A stretch of DNA of 64,000 bases from Candidatus Methylopumilus rimovensis (GTDB lineage: Bacteria; Pseudomonadota; Gammaproteobacteria; Burkholderiales; Methylophilaceae). The stretch is taken from NCBI RefSeq assembly GCF_006364615.1, contig NZ_CP040986.1, forward strand, positions 1,219,800-1,283,799. The letters run 5' to 3'. Numbering within the stretch: position 1 is the stretch's first letter; each line of letters begins with the position of its first letter. A model generated the notes under the pieces. The model made no database searches, was not told where the DNA came from, and saw nothing but the letters and a program-made list of their open reading frames with translations. Both the position numbers and the translations under genes were made by a program. This document shows, in pieces, positions 8,391-18,045 of the stretch.

Positions 8391-9359
8391 CTATTTAATA
8401 ATACTTTGTGCGATGAATGTATATAAAGGGATACCAAAAATAATATTTAACGGAAATGTTATGCCCAATGACATTCCCATATAGAGTGCTGGACTGACTT
8501 CTGGAAATGCTTCTTTGAGGACTGCTGGCACAGCGATATAGGAGGCGCTCGCCGCTAAAACCATAAGTAATATTGCATTACCTAACTCAAGGCCCAGTAG
8601 TTTTGCTATTAAGAGGGCAATGAGGGCATGAACAATCGGCGCAATAAATGCATAAACATAAATTATGATTGGTTTGTTTTTTAATTGTGAAATATTTCTT
8701 GCGGCAATTAAGCCCATATCAAGTAAGAAAAATGATAAAAGCCCTTTAAATAAATCAATAGAAAAAGGTGCCAAAACTTTGTGAGCAACATCACCACTTA
8801 AAATGCCAATCGCCATTGATCCGATAAGCAATAATTGACCGCCATCGGTAAATGATTCATGCAAAATTTTAGATATCTTTATGCTTGATGAATTTGTTGA
8901 AATTTGCTGCTCTTTTGCACGAATTCTATTGGCCATGATAATCGCAAAGATAATAGCAGGTGATTCCATAAGAGCCATAGCTGTTGCCATATGACCGCCA
9001 TAATGAATGCTAGATTGATCTAAACTTTGACTTGCTGTAATAAAAGTTACTGCACTTATCGAACCATAAGTTGCGGCTACGGCCGCGGCATCTAAAGGTT
9101 TTAATTTTTGACTTAACATATAGTATCCCATTACTGGAACTAAAATAGCTAAGAAGATAGCTGCTACTAAGCTTAAGAATACTTCTGAATTGACTCCAGA
9201 TTCATAGAGAGCAAATCCCCCTTTTAAGCCCAAAGCCATTAATAAATAAAGTGATAAAAATCTTGATATAGCAGGTGGTATTTCTAAATTAGATCTTGCA
9301 AAGCCTGCAAGAAGACCAAAGATAAAAAACAAAACGGCTGGATCTAAAAAGATATTCAT
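8391..9359 (-). CDS. Sodium-dependent bicarbonate transporter, SbtA family
   Basis: A 322-residue membrane protein with two five-helix halves separated by a charged cytoplasmic linker (about residues 145-170, around KEQQISTNSSSIKISK). The start (LFFIFGLLAGFARSNLEIP) and the ALGLKGG segment are typical of the SbtA family, which imports bicarbonate with sodium in cyanobacteria and many proteobacteria. The PII-like partner SbtB is not encoded next to it; a zinc-ribbon protein follows instead, two nt downstream. It diverges from a LysR-type regulator across a 100-nt spacer with repeated half-sites, so it is likely controlled by inorganic carbon or a metabolite sensed by that regulator. Confidence 0.85.
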   Translation of the reverse strand: MNIFLDPAVLFFIFGLLAGFARSNLEIPPAISRFLSLYLLMALGLKGGFALYESGVNSEVFLSLVAAIFLAILVPVMGYYMLSQKLKPLDAAAVAATYGSISAVTFITASQSLDQSSIHYGGHMATAMALMESPAIIFAIIMANRIRAKEQQISTNSSSIKISKILHESFTDGGQLLLIGSMAIGILSGDVAHKVLAPFSIDLFKGLLSFFLLDMGLIAARNISQLKNKPIIIYVYAFIAPIVHALIALLIAKLLGLELGNAILLMVLAASASYIAVPAVLKEAFPEVSPALYMGMSLGITFPLNIIFGIPLYTFIAQSIIK

Positions 9360-9388
9360 ATCAATTTTTAATAACTTTATAAAATTAA

Positions 9389-9452
9389 ATAGAATTATAT
9401 AGAATAATAAATATATTTTATAATTCTATATTTAAATATTTATCTATAGAAT
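9389..9452. promoter_or_regulatory. Repeated ATAGAAT half-sites, probable LysR operator
   Basis: The sbtA/lysR spacer holds four copies of the heptamer ATAGAAT: direct at 9389-9395 and 9399-9405, inverted (ATTCTAT) at 9423-9429, direct at 9446-9452. The outer pairs form inverted repeats around AT-rich centres. LysR-type regulators usually bind such interrupted dyads between divergent genes, so this is the likely operator for both. The last copy lies 8 nt before the lysR start, consistent with autoregulation. Confidence 0.55.
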
Positions 9453-9459
9453 TTCATCT

Positions 9460-10365
9460 ATGAATATTACTTTTAAGCAAATGCGGTTATTCTTGGCTTT
9501 GTCAGACACGCTGAGTGTGACAAAGGCATCCCAAAAAATGGGTATCACGCAACCTACTGCATCGATGCAATTAAAAGAAATTGCAGAAACTATTGGCTTC
9601 CCTCTCTTTGAAGTGATAAATAAAAAGGTGCATCTCACAGAAATGGGGGAAAAATTAGCATTGACTGTAAGAGCAATGCTTAACGAATGGCAATCTTTTG
9701 AGCAATCTATAGAAGAATTAAAAGGATTACATGGCGGCTCCCTTAAAGTTGCAGTTGTGAGCACGGCTAAATATTTTATTCCAAAATTGTTAGGGTCATT
9801 TTATGCGCTCTACCCTCAGATTGATATAGCTTTAGAAGTGCTTAATCGTGATGGCGTCATAAAAAGATTACATGATAATAAAGATGACCTTTATATTATG
9901 ACGAAACCGCCCAAAGAAATTGATATTCAAGAAGAGATGTTTATGTCTAATCCATTAGTGATCATTGCCCACAAATCTCATCCTTTAAGTGAAAAAAATA
10001 ATATTTCTTTAGATACACTTAAAGATGAGCGATTTATATTAAGAGAAAATGGCTCTGGGACTAGACTTTTCACTGAGCAACACTTTAAGAAAAAAAAATT
10101 TAAACCTAAAGTTTTGTTAGAGCTGGGAAATAATGAAGCAATAAAAAAATGTGTCGAAAGTCGTCTTGGTTTAGCTGTTATTTCTCGTCATGCAATTGAA
10201 GATTATAACTTGCAGAAAAATTTAAGCATACTTCAGGTTAAGGATTTCCCGATAGCCTCTAATTGGTTTATTGTCAATTTGAATGGTAAAAGATTTTCAC
10301 CAATAGCCCTAGCATTTCATAATCATTTAATTAATGAAGCTAAAAAGCTTTCTCTGTCTAATTAA
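9460..10365 (+). CDS. LysR-type transcriptional regulator
   Basis: A 301-residue LysR-family protein: an N-terminal winged helix-turn-helix (LSVTKASQKMGITQPTASMQLKEI, about residues 18-41), then a two-lobed effector-binding domain starting at GGSLKVAVVSTAKYFIPKLL (about 90). The general style resembles CbbR and CmpR, regulators of carbon fixation and inorganic carbon uptake. It diverges from the SbtA-type transporter gene, its most likely target. The effector cannot be read from sequence. Confidence 0.88.
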   Translation: MNITFKQMRLFLALSDTLSVTKASQKMGITQPTASMQLKEIAETIGFPLFEVINKKVHLTEMGEKLALTVRAMLNEWQSFEQSIEELKGLHGGSLKVAVVSTAKYFIPKLLGSFYALYPQIDIALEVLNRDGVIKRLHDNKDDLYIMTKPPKEIDIQEEMFMSNPLVIIAHKSHPLSEKNNISLDTLKDERFILRENGSGTRLFTEQHFKKKKFKPKVLLELGNNEAIKKCVESRLGLAVISRHAIEDYNLQKNLSILQVKDFPIASNWFIVNLNGKRFSPIALAFHNHLINEAKKLSLSN

Positions 10366-10684
10366 AATCTAGAGATTTTATTCATTTAAAATCATTTTTC
10401 ATGACGTTTGAGTAACGCAGACTGTAAAATCAGAAATAGTCTGAAATGCCAAATTTAAGTTTAATAATTCAATTTTTCATATAACGTTATGAAAATTAAA
10501 TAGTTCACATCCTCATTTCAAATTTATATAGTGCTCCTCAATTAATTAACTATTGAGAAATTCATACGAAAAGTAAGTTTTGCAAAGAAATCATCTCAAA
10601 CAAAATTTACTATCAGTTATGGGATTTTAAAAAATAGTTGCTAATACTATTAAATACTAAGAAGATGGGGCAGAGATAATAAAC
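10366..10684. other. 319-bp spacer upstream of the porin
   Basis: No ORF of note. It contains a near-palindrome at 10471-10496 (TTTTTCAT, centre with AACGTT, then ATGAAAAT), which could be a regulator site. The final 80 nt before the porin are AT-rich with a plausible but imperfect promoter. I see no hairpin with a T-run after the lysR stop. Confidence 0.4.
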
Positions 10685-12382
10685 ATGAATTTTACTAAAT
10701 TAAAAAATAAAACCTTAACCAGTCACCTCATAGTTGCTGGGCTTATTTTAAATTTTGGCATCTCGTATAGTTATGCCGAAGACTTACCCGTGAATAAAGA
10801 AACGGAAGTGGTTTCAGAAGAGAAAAAAATTAAAGCACGTCTAGCAGAAATTGCAGCAGAGACGCGTGCTGCAGATAGAGAAAAAAATGGCTACTACGTT
10901 GAGAGAAAAAGTTACGGGACAGGTAAGGAAACGGAACCACCAAGATATGTAAAACAGGCCAATAAAACATGGCTAAAAGATTTTGATAGTTTTCTCGATA
11001 CCAATTGGCTGGACTTAGGTTTAGAGCAACGCTTTCGCTATGAATATCGAGAGAACGACTTTAGACGGGGTACGATATCAGGAAGTAGACAAATCGATGA
11101 TAAACGCGGAAGTCAAACTTTAGATGAGCCGTTACTTTTAAGAACGCGCGCATATATAGGCATTAAAAATATTTTAGATCCATTTAGATTTGCATTAGAA
11201 ATTCAAGATTCTCGAACAAATCTTGGAGGGTATGTTAATGAAATTGAAACGCGAGACACAAACGATTTACATATTTTACAAGGTTATCTAGAGCTCAATT
11301 TCAAAGAAACCTTTTTAGGTAAAGATCCATTAGGTAACGATAGACCCATTTGGATAAGAGCTGGTCGTCATGCCTGGGAGGCGGGTGATCGCCGTTTGAT
11401 TGCCCGAAATGAGTGGCGAAATACAACCAATAATTTTTATGGGTTGAGAGCCAATATTGGGGATAAAAAAAATGATTGGCAACTTGAGCTCCATGCAGTC
11501 AATCCAGTCCAAAGATTTAGTAATGCTGATGATAAAACAGATAAATCCCAAGAATTTTATGGGGCTATTTTAAATTACCGTGGTTGGTCGGACATAGTGA
11601 CTTTCGAGCCAAGTTATTTCTTGTTAAAACAAGATGGGGATAAAGTCCGATTCAATGCTAATGGAGTAGCGCAAACTGCTGCTAATAAAATAGATAAAGA
11701 GGTTCACACTGCTCTGCTTCGCGCTTATGGTGTCATCCCAGCAACCCAATTTGACTTCGATGGTGCATATAACAAACAGTGGGGAAAGGTGCAACGTGAA
11801 GTTACTAGAAATAATTTAATCGAGGTCGATCATGACGCCCATGCATACAATATAGAAATAGGATACAACGTTAAACATCCTTGGAAGCCCCGTGTTAGCT
11901 CTTTTTATGGCGTAGCCACTGGTGATCAAAGACTTGAGAATAACGATAGAACCCCCATGGAGCGCTTTGAAAGGCTTTTTGGTTTTGCGCGTCCATGGTC
12001 AAACGACGATTATATTCAGATGGAAAATATTCGTACCAATAAAGTCCGTCTTGAATTTGATCCCAAAATTAGTTTTTTAGACAACGTAAAGGTCGATACT
12101 GGATTTAGTTGGTACCGTCTAGATAGTGCTACCGATCGTTGGAATGCTGGAGGAGATGTAAGAGATGGTTCAGGAAGAAGTGGTACAGATTTAGGTAAAG
12201 AGTACGATTTACGTGTGCGCTTCCCTATTAACCAATACACTTCTCTTAACCTAGGATATGCCTATTTTTGGGGAGGGGACTTCGTAGCCTCGCCAAGTAC
12301 ATTCAGGGCAGTCCAAGGGGGGGCAAATCGCAGTTCTGAATCACAATTTTTCTATGCAGAATTAACATTATTAGGTTTTTAA
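10685..12382 (+). CDS. Outer membrane porin, alginate-export (AlgE-like) family
   Basis: A 565-residue protein with a signal peptide (cleavage likely after SYA, about residue 31), a charged coiled stretch to about 95, and then alternating beta strands to a C-terminal phenylalanine (AELTLLGF), as expected for outer-membrane barrels inserted by BamA. Segments such as LGLEQRFRYEYREN and WIRAGRHAWEAGDRRLIARNEWRN match the alginate-export barrel family, many members of which are general anion or organic-acid porins. No alginate genes are nearby, so alginate transport should not be assumed. Confidence 0.78.
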   Translation: MNFTKLKNKTLTSHLIVAGLILNFGISYSYAEDLPVNKETEVVSEEKKIKARLAEIAAETRAADREKNGYYVERKSYGTGKETEPPRYVKQANKTWLKDFDSFLDTNWLDLGLEQRFRYEYRENDFRRGTISGSRQIDDKRGSQTLDEPLLLRTRAYIGIKNILDPFRFALEIQDSRTNLGGYVNEIETRDTNDLHILQGYLELNFKETFLGKDPLGNDRPIWIRAGRHAWEAGDRRLIARNEWRNTTNNFYGLRANIGDKKNDWQLELHAVNPVQRFSNADDKTDKSQEFYGAILNYRGWSDIVTFEPSYFLLKQDGDKVRFNANGVAQTAANKIDKEVHTALLRAYGVIPATQFDFDGAYNKQWGKVQREVTRNNLIEVDHDAHAYNIEIGYNVKHPWKPRVSSFYGVATGDQRLENNDRTPMERFERLFGFARPWSNDDYIQMENIRTNKVRLEFDPKISFLDNVKVDTGFSWYRLDSATDRWNAGGDVRDGSGRSGTDLGKEYDLRVRFPINQYTSLNLGYAYFWGGDFVASPSTFRAVQGGANRSSESQFFYAELTLLGF

Positions 12383-12439
12383 TCATTATTTGTATTAATT
12401 GGCTTATATGCTTAAACGCTGCTATTGATTAGTTAAAGA

Positions 12440-13363
12440 TCATAGACTATCGAGAAGTTTTTTTGGAGTTAGATGCTTAATTAAAGATTCACAATATTTC
12501 TGTTTGATTTTCTTAAACGGTTTTAATAATCCCCCGCCTTTAGTTAAGTATTCTAGCCAACCCTTTTGATGTAGGCGGTTTAAAGTCTCATCAAGCGCAG
12601 TTTTGCTTGGTAGCTTAATACTTTTAGTTGAATTACTCTTTTTCTTAAATAAGATTTTCAAATTACCCTTGTCATCAATTTGAACAACATCAAAAAATTT
12701 ACTTGCTGCACTAATTAAAGTGTACTTACTGTAATAAAAAAGGTGGGCTTTAAAAAAAATATTATGTGGTGATGCGTCTTGCTGAAAAATGTTTGGGACC
12801 TCAATTAGCAGATATCCATCTTTCTTAAGAATGTAAGATAGCTTTTCAATAACTTTTTGGGGATTAGCCATATGCTCAAAAACGTGAAAAAGAGTAATTA
12901 TATTCACTGTGTCAGCCTTTAATTCATTAAGCGTCAATGTTTTAATATTAACGCCGTACTGATCTCTTGCGAAGCTTGAATAGCCGACATTAGGCTCTAT
13001 TCCTTGTGCATCAAACCCGTTTTTAGATGCGAGATATACAAACTCTCCGCCCCCCGCACCTACATCAAGTAGTTTCATATTTGAAATATTTTTAATGTTA
13101 TTTTTTATAAAGCTGATGCGACTTTTAGCTGCTAATCCAGCTCTTCTAATATGTTTTAATTTTGGAGTATAGGTTTTTTTATAGTCTTCTCTATAGTTAT
13201 GAGAGTAATAAATTTTCAATACTTCATCATTTGGCAGATTTTCTTGCTGAACTAAAGAACAATTTAAACAAATTGCTATTTTTAAATGTTCAAAACTTTT
13301 CGCATCTCTTTTATTTAGAACTTTATTTTTGTTTGAACCGCACAAGCCACAATTAAATTTCAT
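12440..13363 (-). CDS. Class I SAM-dependent methyltransferase with N-terminal zinc motif
   Basis: A 307-residue protein. The first 35 residues carry CGLC and CLNC pairs, a likely zinc-binding knuckle seen in sugar and polysaccharide C-methyltransferases. The Rossmann methyltransferase core follows: LLDVGAGGGEFVYLA (about residues 97-111) is the SAM-binding motif I, GIEPN is motif II, and ITLFHVFEHMANP is the post-motif segment of the Methyltransf_23 type. The C-terminal 70 residues are basic. The substrate is unknown; a sugar or lipid-linked glycan is plausible because a polysaccharide module lies 1.3 kb away. Confidence 0.8.
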   Translation of the reverse strand: MKFNCGLCGSNKNKVLNKRDAKSFEHLKIAICLNCSLVQQENLPNDEVLKIYYSHNYREDYKKTYTPKLKHIRRAGLAAKSRISFIKNNIKNISNMKLLDVGAGGGEFVYLASKNGFDAQGIEPNVGYSSFARDQYGVNIKTLTLNELKADTVNIITLFHVFEHMANPQKVIEKLSYILKKDGYLLIEVPNIFQQDASPHNIFFKAHLFYYSKYTLISAASKFFDVVQIDDKGNLKILFKKKSNSTKSIKLPSKTALDETLNRLHQKGWLEYLTKGGGLLKPFKKIKQKYCESLIKHLTPKKLLDSL

Positions 13364-13490
13364 TTAAATTTTCCAATTAATATTTAAATTTATGGGATTT
13401 AAATTTTTAGCCCAATAAAAAATATCCTATCATCGAATCAAGAAATGCTAAAGCTATCTATATGCTATAAATCTAATTTAAAAGTGCTAT

Positions 13491-14345
13491 CTACTTTGAT
13501 CGGTGAACAACAACTTGAGCATAAGGTGGTTTTATTTTCGCCTTTTGAAATGCTATTTTCATTAAGCGCAAATATTCACGTTTAATGTTTGCGTGTTCCA
13601 TAGCTTGTGTCTTAATTCTTGCTTTAATAACCAGATTAGACTCACTCAGACGGTCTATACCAGAAATCTCAATATCAGACAGCACTTTGGTTTTATAAGT
13701 GAAAGATTTTCTTAGCTTTTGACTTATCTCTTGCATGAGCTTGGTTGCTTTATCAAGGTTAACTTCATAACCTAAAGTAATGTCAAATGTTGCATATGAA
13801 AAATCACGCCCCATATTAGTGACAATACGAATTTGTCCATTAGGAACATAGTGAACAAAGCCGTCGTAATCTCTAAGCCTTACATAACGAAGTGTAATTT
13901 CTTCAACTGTGCCCTCATATCCTTCGATCTTGACAGTGTCGCCTTGTCTTATTTGATCCTCGATCAGAATAAATAAACCGCCTACATAATCTTTAACTAA
14001 AGATTGCGCACCAAATCCAATCGCTACACCGACAATGCCTGCAGCACCTAAAATGGGAGCAATATTAATCTTCAATTCACTTAAGATCAGCATAAAAGCG
14101 ATTAAGTAAATAGTAACGGATGCGATATATCTAAACACTCGACCTAAAGTATTTACCCTTGTTTCAGCATCTCGTCCTGAGGACTTTTTAGCGATTTCGT
14201 AACTAAATAAGTTAATAGTGCGGCGAAGAAGATTAGTTAGAATAAGAGCGATCGCAATAATGGCAGTGATCTTAAATAATGTAGACATAGAAGTGCCTAG
14301 GCGATATGCAAGTGTTTCTATACTATCTAAAAAGTGTAAATTCAT
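13491..14345 (-). CDS. Small-conductance mechanosensitive channel, MscS family
   Basis: A 284-residue protein with three N-terminal membrane helices. The third is the Gly/Ala-rich pore helix (GAAGIVGVAIGFGAQSLVKDYVGG, about residues 96-119), followed by the beta domain (GDTVKIEGYEGTVEEITLRY) and a cytoplasmic cage. This is the minimal MscS size, as in E. coli (286). It opens under membrane tension to release solutes after osmotic downshock. It is monocistronic with free spacers on both sides. Confidence 0.92.
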   Translation of the reverse strand: MNLHFLDSIETLAYRLGTSMSTLFKITAIIAIALILTNLLRRTINLFSYEIAKKSSGRDAETRVNTLGRVFRYIASVTIYLIAFMLILSELKINIAPILGAAGIVGVAIGFGAQSLVKDYVGGLFILIEDQIRQGDTVKIEGYEGTVEEITLRYVRLRDYDGFVHYVPNGQIRIVTNMGRDFSYATFDITLGYEVNLDKATKLMQEISQKLRKSFTYKTKVLSDIEISGIDRLSESNLVIKARIKTQAMEHANIKREYLRLMKIAFQKAKIKPPYAQVVVHRSK

Positions 14346-14599
14346 TCAGTTATTATAAATAACTTTATTGACCTAATTATCTATTTTGTAATGAATATTC
14401 ATGAGCTCTACATTTAAATGAAGATGAATACCATCATGAGGCGATACCCAATCATTACTATGATTTTTTGAATATAAATTTTTGGAATAACTGTTAAATA
14501 CATGACGTCTAGATAGAAGACACTGAATTTTTAAATATTATTTAAAAAGACATTCAAAGTTCGGGTAGTAAGTTAAAAAAGTTTTGACGGTTAAAATAA

Positions 14600-15610
14600 T
14601 TAAATGTCTGGAAATTCGAAATGATCTTCTTTAAAAACATCTAAACAGGCATCCACAACTCGATCATCATATAAGATTCCTCTGTTCATTGTTATCTCTT
14701 CTAGCGCAGCTTCAATGCCTTTGCTTTTTCGATAAGGCCTATCCGATGAAATAGCTTCAACAGTATCTGCTACTGCAATGATTCTTGCTTCCTCACAAAT
14801 AGAATCGCCTTTTAATCCATTTGGATAACCACTTCCATCTACTCGCTCATGATGTTCTAAAATAATCTGAGCTAAGTTCCATGGAAAATTCATATTCTTT
14901 AAAATATCGTATCCTGTTTGAACATGATTTCTCAACATTGCCAACTCAAAACTGGATAATTTGCTTGGCTTTGTAAGAATTTCGGCAGGGACAGCAATTT
15001 TACCGATATCATGAATAAGCGCTGAAAGTTCAATGCCCTCAATAGTATGCAGAGGCAAATTGAGCTTAGCAGCAATTGCAGATGCTAAGTTAGCCACTCT
15101 TTTCTGATGACCTGCAGTATAAGAATCTCTAGCTACAATTACATTCGCTAAAGTCTCAATCATTTGGTGTAATGAAACTGACATTAAGTGCTGGAATTTT
15201 AAATTCTCTTCTTCAAGCTTCTTTCTTTCAGTGATGTCACGAATATTACATTGAATAACTTTATGGCCGCCCACATGGTAAGCATTACTTACAAATTCAA
15301 CTTCTCGAATATCGCCATTTTTATGGCGCAAAGGTAAATTCTCGTAGCGTACATAACCTTTTTCTTGAATTGTTGTAAAAGCTTTCAATGCAAGGGTTTT
15401 ATCTATCATGAAACCAATTTCCCATAGCTCTTGATCAATCAATTCTTCGCGCGAATAGCCTAAAAGATTAGTAATAAAAGGATTGGCGTCTTTAATGTAC
15501 CCGGAATCAAAATCTATAATTAATATGCCATCTTGCGCTGTTTCAAATAAACGTCTGTAGCGTAATTCAGATTCAGCAACGTTTGATTCGTTATTTTTGT
15601 CTTGCGTCAT
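14600..15610 (-). CDS. PAS domain protein with HD-GYP c-di-GMP phosphodiesterase
   Basis: A 336-residue cytosolic protein: a PAS sensor (about residues 15-130, RYRRLFETAQDGILIID to RDITERKKLEEEN), a short helical linker, then an HD-GYP domain with HDIGK (about 200) and HHERVDGSGYPNGL (about 257-270). Both metal-binding motifs are complete, so it should hydrolyse c-di-GMP. The gene starts 12 nt after an outer-membrane export protein gene and is transcribed with it and a glycosyltransferase gene, while a diguanylate cyclase is divergent. This arrangement points to local control of polysaccharide production. Confidence 0.9.
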   Translation of the reverse strand: MTQDKNNESNVAESELRYRRLFETAQDGILIIDFDSGYIKDANPFITNLLGYSREELIDQELWEIGFMIDKTLALKAFTTIQEKGYVRYENLPLRHKNGDIREVEFVSNAYHVGGHKVIQCNIRDITERKKLEEENLKFQHLMSVSLHQMIETLANVIVARDSYTAGHQKRVANLASAIAAKLNLPLHTIEGIELSALIHDIGKIAVPAEILTKPSKLSSFELAMLRNHVQTGYDILKNMNFPWNLAQIILEHHERVDGSGYPNGLKGDSICEEARIIAVADTVEAISSDRPYRKSKGIEAALEEITMNRGILYDDRVVDACLDVFKEDHFEFPDI

Positions 15611-15622
15611 AAATTCTCAGAA

Positions 15623-16540
15623 TTAAAAGTTAAAAATTAAATTAGCCTGAATGTATTGATATCTATAATCGGGTCCATTAAAACCAGCACTTTCGTTATA
15701 GCCAGCTTTCGAATTTAGATAAAAACGATTAACTAAAGGACTTGTCACTTCAGCTTCTATGAGCATCGTATCTATCATTTTATCCCCATTGATCTTCTGT
15801 TTACCCATACCTACAAGAGATGAAAACATCCATCCTTCTATACGTTTTCTATAGCCTACTGCTAGCATATCTTCAAAGTATTGATCTGGATTAAAGTAAT
15901 TACCTTTAGGATCATCGCTATTGGTAAATCGTCTATGACGCAGCTGTAAATTAATGCCATATTCGGGGAGTATGTCATAAATTAATCTGGCTCTTACGTG
16001 ATTTCTAGTATTGTCATCAGAGAACTGATGTTGGGCTATTAATCCTATGAGAGTAAATCGATTTAAGAACTCTTGCTGGATTGAAGCCCCATAGTAATTG
16101 TAGTAAATTCCTCCATTTAAGGAGTTGACTGTTTCTACGTAGTCGCGATTAAAGAAAACTTCTGATGCTGTAGTTTCACCTAATTTAATACCGTAATTAA
16201 TATCTGCGGTGGCTAGGTTATGGTGATCTAAGTTCTTGACGCCCAGGTTGACTGAATAGCCTATGTAATCTTTTTTATTGATGGATTTATTTATGTAATT
16301 AACTTGTGTAGAGGATTTTGACCAATCATTACTTGAGTAAGAAAAATCAGAAACCTGAACTCCTTGATAATGCAACGCATCATTATATAAAGGTAACGCG
16401 CCCAAGGTGATCTTCTTTACATTGAAGTTTTCACTATCATGTGAAATTAAGAAGCTTGGTATTTCAATAGCTTTGTAACTTTTTGTCTCATCAGCAAAAA
16501 GATAAAGAGGTAGGCAAAGTAATAATAAAAATAATCTCAC
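15623..16540 (-). CDS. YaiO-like outer membrane beta-barrel protein
   Basis: A 305-residue protein with a signal peptide (RLFLLLLCLPLYLFA-DE) and repeated amphipathic strands ending in phenylalanine (YQYIQANLIFNF). It resembles the YaiO family and the barrel part of PgaA-type exporters, which pass polysaccharide across the outer membrane. A GTG at 16540 overlaps the glycosyltransferase stop by 4 nt (GTGA) and has GGGGA 6-7 nt before it, so it is preferred over the TTG at 16552. It is the middle gene of a glycosyltransferase-barrel-phosphodiesterase operon. Confidence 0.75.
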   Translation of the reverse strand: MRLFLLLLCLPLYLFADETKSYKAIEIPSFLISHDSENFNVKKITLGALPLYNDALHYQGVQVSDFSYSSNDWSKSSTQVNYINKSINKKDYIGYSVNLGVKNLDHHNLATADINYGIKLGETTASEVFFNRDYVETVNSLNGGIYYNYYGASIQQEFLNRFTLIGLIAQHQFSDDNTRNHVRARLIYDILPEYGINLQLRHRRFTNSDDPKGNYFNPDQYFEDMLAVGYRKRIEGWMFSSLVGMGKQKINGDKMIDTMLIEAEVTSPLVNRFYLNSKAGYNESAGFNGPDYRYQYIQANLIFNF

Positions 16541-17856
16541 TTCGTTCCCCAAGTTTTTTTAAGGCCAAAAATTTGATATAGATATCCTGCAACTGCTGCG
16601 GGCTGAAGAATGAGATTGTATGGAAATATATAAATAAAAAATCCTAAGATATTTCGTCTTACTATTAATTTTTGAAGATTAAACATCTTTCCTTCAATGT
16701 GATACATCACCCAATTAACAAATAAGGCTATTGGAAAAAGACTTAGAGTCATAGGACCTACAATCCAAAAATGGCCTAAACATGCAGCAATGAGTCCTGG
16801 AATAAAGCCAAATGTAAAAGCAAAATCCATAAATGGAAAAAGCAGATCCCACCAAATGAAAAAAGAATGCAATTTTTTTTTGAATAAAATTTTAGGGTGA
16901 TATTGAAAAGCTTCAAACATACCTCGCGCCCATCTCTGTCTTTGTTTTATGAAGCTTAGAAGTGTATTTGGCGCTTCTGTAAAAACAATTCCGTCTTCGC
17001 AATAACCTACCCTGTAGCTTTTTTCTAACAATGCCCATGTCAATACAATATCTTCACCAATAGTGTCGGGCCAGCCATTAATTTCTTGCAGTGCTTTCTT
17101 GTTATAAAGAGAAAAGGCCCCCTGAGCAACTAGCGTCCCTTGGTATAAGGACTGAACTCTCTTGACTGTTGCAATCCCATGAAAATAATCCCATTCTTGC
17201 GATTGAGTAATCCAATTATCACGGGAATTTCTAACCATTACTGTGCCAGCGACAGCTCTTGTATGAACTGGGTTACTTTTATATCTCTCCACTATCCTTG
17301 ATAAAGCTTCTTTAAATAAAAATGAATCGCCATCTAACGTTACGATGAGACTGTATTTAGATATTTTTAAACCCTGATTAAGACATAGTGCTTTACCTTG
17401 ATTCTTTTTGACATGCACTACCTTCAGCCAAGAAAACTTTCTAGACAGTTTTCTTAAAATGGGCAGTGTTTGATCGGTTGACCCATCATTAATGGCTATT
17501 ACTTCTAATGGTCCAGGATAACGTTGTTTATAGATACTCAGAATAGTGGCTTGAATGCTTTTTTCTTCGTTATAACAAGCTACTAGAATTGATAACCCAG
17601 GATATCTCTTTAAATGAATCCTGTCTGGTCTTCTATCAAGCATTAAGCTTGAGAACATAAATGCATTGATGAATCCAGGAACGATTGCAATGAATAAAAT
17701 GAAATAACCAGCTAATACACCTCCTATGAGGCTTGATAAATCATCAAACCAAAATCTAGCAACCCATAAAGAAAAAGTGGCCCATAAAACAGCAACCGCA
17801 ATGGAAATTAAAAATTTTTGATTAACTGAAACGTAATGATTTCTGTAATTTTGCAT
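16537..17856 (-). CDS. Processive family 2 glycosyltransferase, PgaC/IcaA-like
   Basis: A 439-residue membrane enzyme: two N-terminal helices, a GT-A domain with VACYNEE (about 93), NDGSTDQT (about 124), the DGD metal motif (about 174), GEDIVLTW (about 267) and QRQRW (about 307), then two or three C-terminal helices. The set D, DxD, D and QxxRW marks processive beta-glycan synthases such as PgaC, IcaA and hyaluronan synthase. It probably makes and extrudes an exopolysaccharide. PgaB-type deacetylase and PgaD partners are not seen, so the polymer is not identified. No PilZ domain is present. Confidence 0.85.
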   Translation of the reverse strand: MQNYRNHYVSVNQKFLISIAVAVLWATFSLWVARFWFDDLSSLIGGVLAGYFILFIAIVPGFINAFMFSSLMLDRRPDRIHLKRYPGLSILVACYNEEKSIQATILSIYKQRYPGPLEVIAINDGSTDQTLPILRKLSRKFSWLKVVHVKKNQGKALCLNQGLKISKYSLIVTLDGDSFLFKEALSRIVERYKSNPVHTRAVAGTVMVRNSRDNWITQSQEWDYFHGIATVKRVQSLYQGTLVAQGAFSLYNKKALQEINGWPDTIGEDIVLTWALLEKSYRVGYCEDGIVFTEAPNTLLSFIKQRQRWARGMFEAFQYHPKILFKKKLHSFFIWWDLLFPFMDFAFTFGFIPGLIAACLGHFWIVGPMTLSLFPIALFVNWVMYHIEGKMFNLQKLIVRRNILGFFIYIFPYNLILQPAAVAGYLYQIFGLKKTWGTK

Positions 17857-18045
17857 GCGACTCTCTCAAAAATGAAGAATAAGCTACTAACCAAATAACT
17901 TATTTATAGATGCCACAAGATACTGACAGAATATAAAGTTTGATAACTATAGTTTACAGATGGTATTATGCCGCAATATGCGTTATCTGCATACGCTTTA
18001 ATGCTGCGATTGCATTACACACCTTAGGTTTGATTTCTCTAAAAT

